Part shown: positions 14,690-16,367 of the stretch, one piece after another
Layout: the number at the start of each line of letters is the position of its first letter
Numbering within the stretch: the stretch's first letter is position 1
Assembly: GCA_964579305.1 (NCBI GenBank)
Contig: CAZOGY010000084.1
Coordinates: 1-16,367, forward strand
Direction: 5' to 3'
Length of the DNA: 16,367 nucleotides
DNA from: JBCBWG01 sp964579305
GTDB taxonomy: Bacteria > Pseudomonadota > Alphaproteobacteria > Rhizobiales > Hyphomicrobiaceae
The notes under the pieces: generated by a model
Databases searched by the model: none
Told to the model about the DNA's origin: nothing
The model's input: the letters and a program-made list of their open reading frames with translations, nothing else
Position numbers and translations under genes: made by a program

Positions 14690-15830
14690 CGCATCACGCT
14701 ACATCATCGACGACGACGCAGACCGCGCCGGCCCGATCGCCGAGACGCCCGCGATCCTGGATGCTCGCCGCACCATGGAAATCTGTAATGCCTGCCGCTA
14801 TTGCGAAGGCTTCTGCCCCGTCTTCCCGGCAATGGAACGCCGCCGCGAGTTTCCGACAACAGACCTGACGCATCTCGCCAACCTTTGTCACAACTGCAAA
14901 GGCTGCTGGTATTCCTGCCAATACGCGCCGCCGCATGAGTTCGGGCTCAACCTGCCCAAGACATTCAGCGAAGTGCGCACGGAAAGCTATCAGGCCTTCG
15001 CGTTCCCCCGCGCCACCGCGACGCTGTTTGAGACCAACGGCCTTTGGGTGTCGATGATTACCGCGGTCGTGATGATCGCCATCATGGCCGGCGCGATCAT
15101 CTTGTCCGCGCCAGGCGCACTGACGGGCGTCTACACAGGCCCCGGCGCGTTCTATCAGATCATGCCGCACAACGTGATGGTGGCGCTGGGCGGCATCACG
15201 TTTGGCTGGGCCGTATTGGCCATGATCATCGGTGCGGTGAATTACTGGCGCGCCTGCGGTGCCCCCAACATTGCGATCCGGCATGTCGTGCAAGCCTTTC
15301 GTTCAGCCGGCACCTCTCGTCACCTCGGTGGCGCGGGCGATGGCTGCAACGATATCGACGAGCGCTACAGCCTGGGCCGCCGGCATTTTCACATGGCCAC
15401 GCTGTGGGGCTTTCTGCTGTCGTTTGCCTCGACCTCGACCGGCACGCTGATGCATTACCTGCTGGGCTGGGAAGCGCCCTATTCCTGGTACTCCGCGCCA
15501 GTCGTGCTCGGCACGGTTGGTGGCGTTCTGCTTTGCATCGGCACGGCGGGTCTGTTCTGGCTCAAAGTGCAGGCCGATCAGGCGCCGGCCGACCGCCGCC
15601 GTTATGGCATGGACTACGCGTTCATCGCGCTATTGTTCATCGTTTCAGCCACGGGCCTGGCGCTCTTGTTCTTCCGGCACACCTCGGCGATGGGCTGGCT
15701 TCTGATCATCCATATCGGCTTCGTGCTCGCGCTATTCATCACGCTGCCATACGGCAAGTTCGTACACGGCATTTATCGGACGATGGCGCTGGTCCGGGAT
15801 GCTGCCGAAAAGGAAGCGCACGGCGCCTGA
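14676..15830 (+). CDS. tcuB: Tricarballylate utilisation membrane Fe-S protein TcuB
   Basis: A 384-residue TcuB/CitB-family protein. The N-terminal soluble part holds two four-Cys clusters: Cys37, 40, 43, 47 (CNACRYCEGFCP) and Cys71, 74, 77, 81 (CHNCKGCWYSC), each able to bind one [4Fe-4S]. About six membrane helices follow, near residues 122-148, 160-190, 236-262, 270-295, 308-330 and 336-360. His residues at the membrane helices (for example in MPHNVM, FHMATLW, MHYLLGW and IIHIGF) could bind heme b. In Salmonella TcuB reoxidises the FADH2 of TcuA and passes electrons to the quinone pool. The start overlaps the end of tcuA, with GAGGG nine bases ahead. It is the last gene of the operon, meeting the cupin gene tail to tail. 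Confidence 0.9.
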   Translation: MSATDASRYIIDDDADRAGPIAETPAILDARRTMEICNACRYCEGFCPVFPAMERRREFPTTDLTHLANLCHNCKGCWYSCQYAPPHEFGLNLPKTFSEVRTESYQAFAFPRATATLFETNGLWVSMITAVVMIAIMAGAIILSAPGALTGVYTGPGAFYQIMPHNVMVALGGITFGWAVLAMIIGAVNYWRACGAPNIAIRHVVQAFRSAGTSRHLGGAGDGCNDIDERYSLGRRHFHMATLWGFLLSFASTSTGTLMHYLLGWEAPYSWYSAPVVLGTVGGVLLCIGTAGLFWLKVQADQAPADRRRYGMDYAFIALLFIVSATGLALLFFRHTSAMGWLLIIHIGFVLALFITLPYGKFVHGIYRTMALVRDAAEKEAHGA

Positions 15831-15836
15831 TGTCTG

Positions 15837-15861
15837 CCTGACGTCGTCATGTCACGTCAGG
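15837..15861. terminator. Stem-loop between convergent tcuB and cupin genes
   Basis: CCTGACGT (15837-15844) pairs with ACGTCAGG (15854-15861) around a nine-base loop, just after the tcuB stop. The right arm includes the stop codon of the minus-strand cupin gene. It could end transcription from both sides, but no T-run follows on either strand. Confidence 0.42.
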
Positions 15862-16291
15862 TCTGGTCAGGCTCCCAACCCGGTGGTGCCAGTTCAAAAC
15901 CGGCAAATTCAAAAGCCGGCGCCACCGTGCAGCCCACAAGGCTCCAGTCCCCGATGCTTTGCGCAGATTGCCAAGCACCGCGCGCCACGACCGCTTGCGG
16001 CCGCTGACCGCCAGCGAGATCATTCCCAAGTTCGTGCGTCGCGACGGCCCTCCCGGATTCAGCAATCGAAAGCCGCAGCGGTGCGCCCGCATACCAGTGC
16101 CAGACTTCAGCCGCATCGACGCGGTGCCAATGCGAGCGTTCGCCGGCACGAAGCAAATAATAGATCGCCGTGGAATGCGCGCGCTCACCATCGGCTTCGG
16201 CTGGATCGCGAAACGTTTCGCGAAACGCGCCGCCTTCGGGGTGCGCTTCAAGGCCCAAAAGCGCGATCACCTCGTCCGCGGTCATGGCCAT
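15857..16291 (-). CDS. Cupin family protein (DUF985)
   Basis: A 144-residue small cupin of the DUF985 (cupin_5) group. The family start ADEVIALLGLEAHPEGGAFRET is near the N-terminus, followed by STAIYYLLRAGERSHWHRVDAAEVWHWYAG, where the His, Glu and Trp residues mark the cupin metal or ligand pocket, and a C-terminal LVGCTVAPAFEFAGFELAPPG. Members have unclear roles; some are described as sugar-epimerase-like. It has no signal peptide. ATG 16291 has GAGGGG six bases ahead; ATG 16285 is an in-frame alternative. It converges on tcuB and is unlikely to belong to that operon. Confidence 0.85.
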   Translation of the reverse strand: MAMTADEVIALLGLEAHPEGGAFRETFRDPAEADGERAHSTAIYYLLRAGERSHWHRVDAAEVWHWYAGAPLRLSIAESGRAVATHELGNDLAGGQRPQAVVARGAWQSAQSIGDWSLVGCTVAPAFEFAGFELAPPGWEPDQT

Positions 16292-16367
16292 CCGCCGCCC
16301 CTCAAAATCATGTCCACCGCTTCAAGGCCCGTACGGTTCGGGCGATTACGCCGGAACCATAAGATGC
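16282..16367 (-). other. Possible 3' end of an upstream minus-strand gene
   Basis: Two minus-strand frames stay open to the window end. One stops at 16282, overlapping the cupin start as ATGGCCATGA. The other stops at 16308 and ends SYGSGVIARTVRALKRWT. Base use at third positions does not separate them. One may be the tail of a gene co-transcribed with the cupin. Confidence 0.25.

Noticed and set aside
15799..16362. 187-residue plus-strand open frame past tcuB
   Set aside because: It overlaps the end of tcuB and runs antisense to the DUF985 cupin, which has clear family motifs; composition is Arg/Pro-rich shadow.
1..16367. CRISPR array, mobile element or phage segment
   Set aside because: No regularly spaced repeats, transposase, integrase, terminal inverted repeats or phage structural genes were seen on either strand.

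Overview
The window looks like a chromosomal stretch from an alphaproteobacterium, possibly Hyphomicrobiales- or Rhodospirillales-like. The reasons are high GC with GC-ending codons, an ELM1-family protein, a DUF3500 protein and a tripartite tricarboxylate transporter (TTT). The finer placement is a guess. It comes from a draft assembly, because a run of exactly 100 N (11655-11754) interrupts one gene. I see no rRNA, tRNA, insertion sequence, integrase, phage gene or CRISPR array.

Left part (1-6000): an ELM1-like protein (minus strand) follows a large membrane-bound hybrid sensor kinase (minus). The kinase has a periplasmic region, HAMP, HisKA, HATPase, a degenerate receiver, a true receiver and an HPt domain. 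Divergent from it are a response regulator with a helical tail and an exported protein carrying two PilJ/NarX-type N-terminal domains. These three genes may form one signalling unit.

Middle part (6000-8470): a Tat-type DUF3500 protein (minus) faces away from two small exported, strongly basic proteins (plus). The two share a QVRG motif just after the signal peptide and a WAA-AF...SNDG tail, so they look like diverged tandem paralogues. A 17-base perfect dyad lies in the 310-base divergent spacer. A small winged-helix-like hypothetical protein (minus) closes this block.

Right part (8470-15860): a catabolic operon on the plus strand. Its order is a TTT periplasmic binding protein, a long stem-loop, a TctA permease fused to a TctB-like domain (assembly gap inside the TctB part), a PrpF/GalD-family isomerase, and tcuA and tcuB, which overlap by 14 bases. 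The expected job is uptake of a tricarboxylate such as tricarballylate or trans-aconitate. TcuAB would oxidise tricarballylate to cis-aconitate, and the PrpF-like enzyme would supply cis-aconitate from the trans isomer, both feeding the TCA cycle. The TTT would take the place of the MFS permease TcuC of Salmonella. No LysR-type TcuR is in the window.

At the right edge a cupin (DUF985) gene converges on tcuB, with a stem-loop between them, and the possible 3' end of another minus-strand gene touches the window end.

Several starts were moved inward to sites with good ribosome binding sequences (4095, 7168, 7479, 7806, 8467, 8671, 12078).
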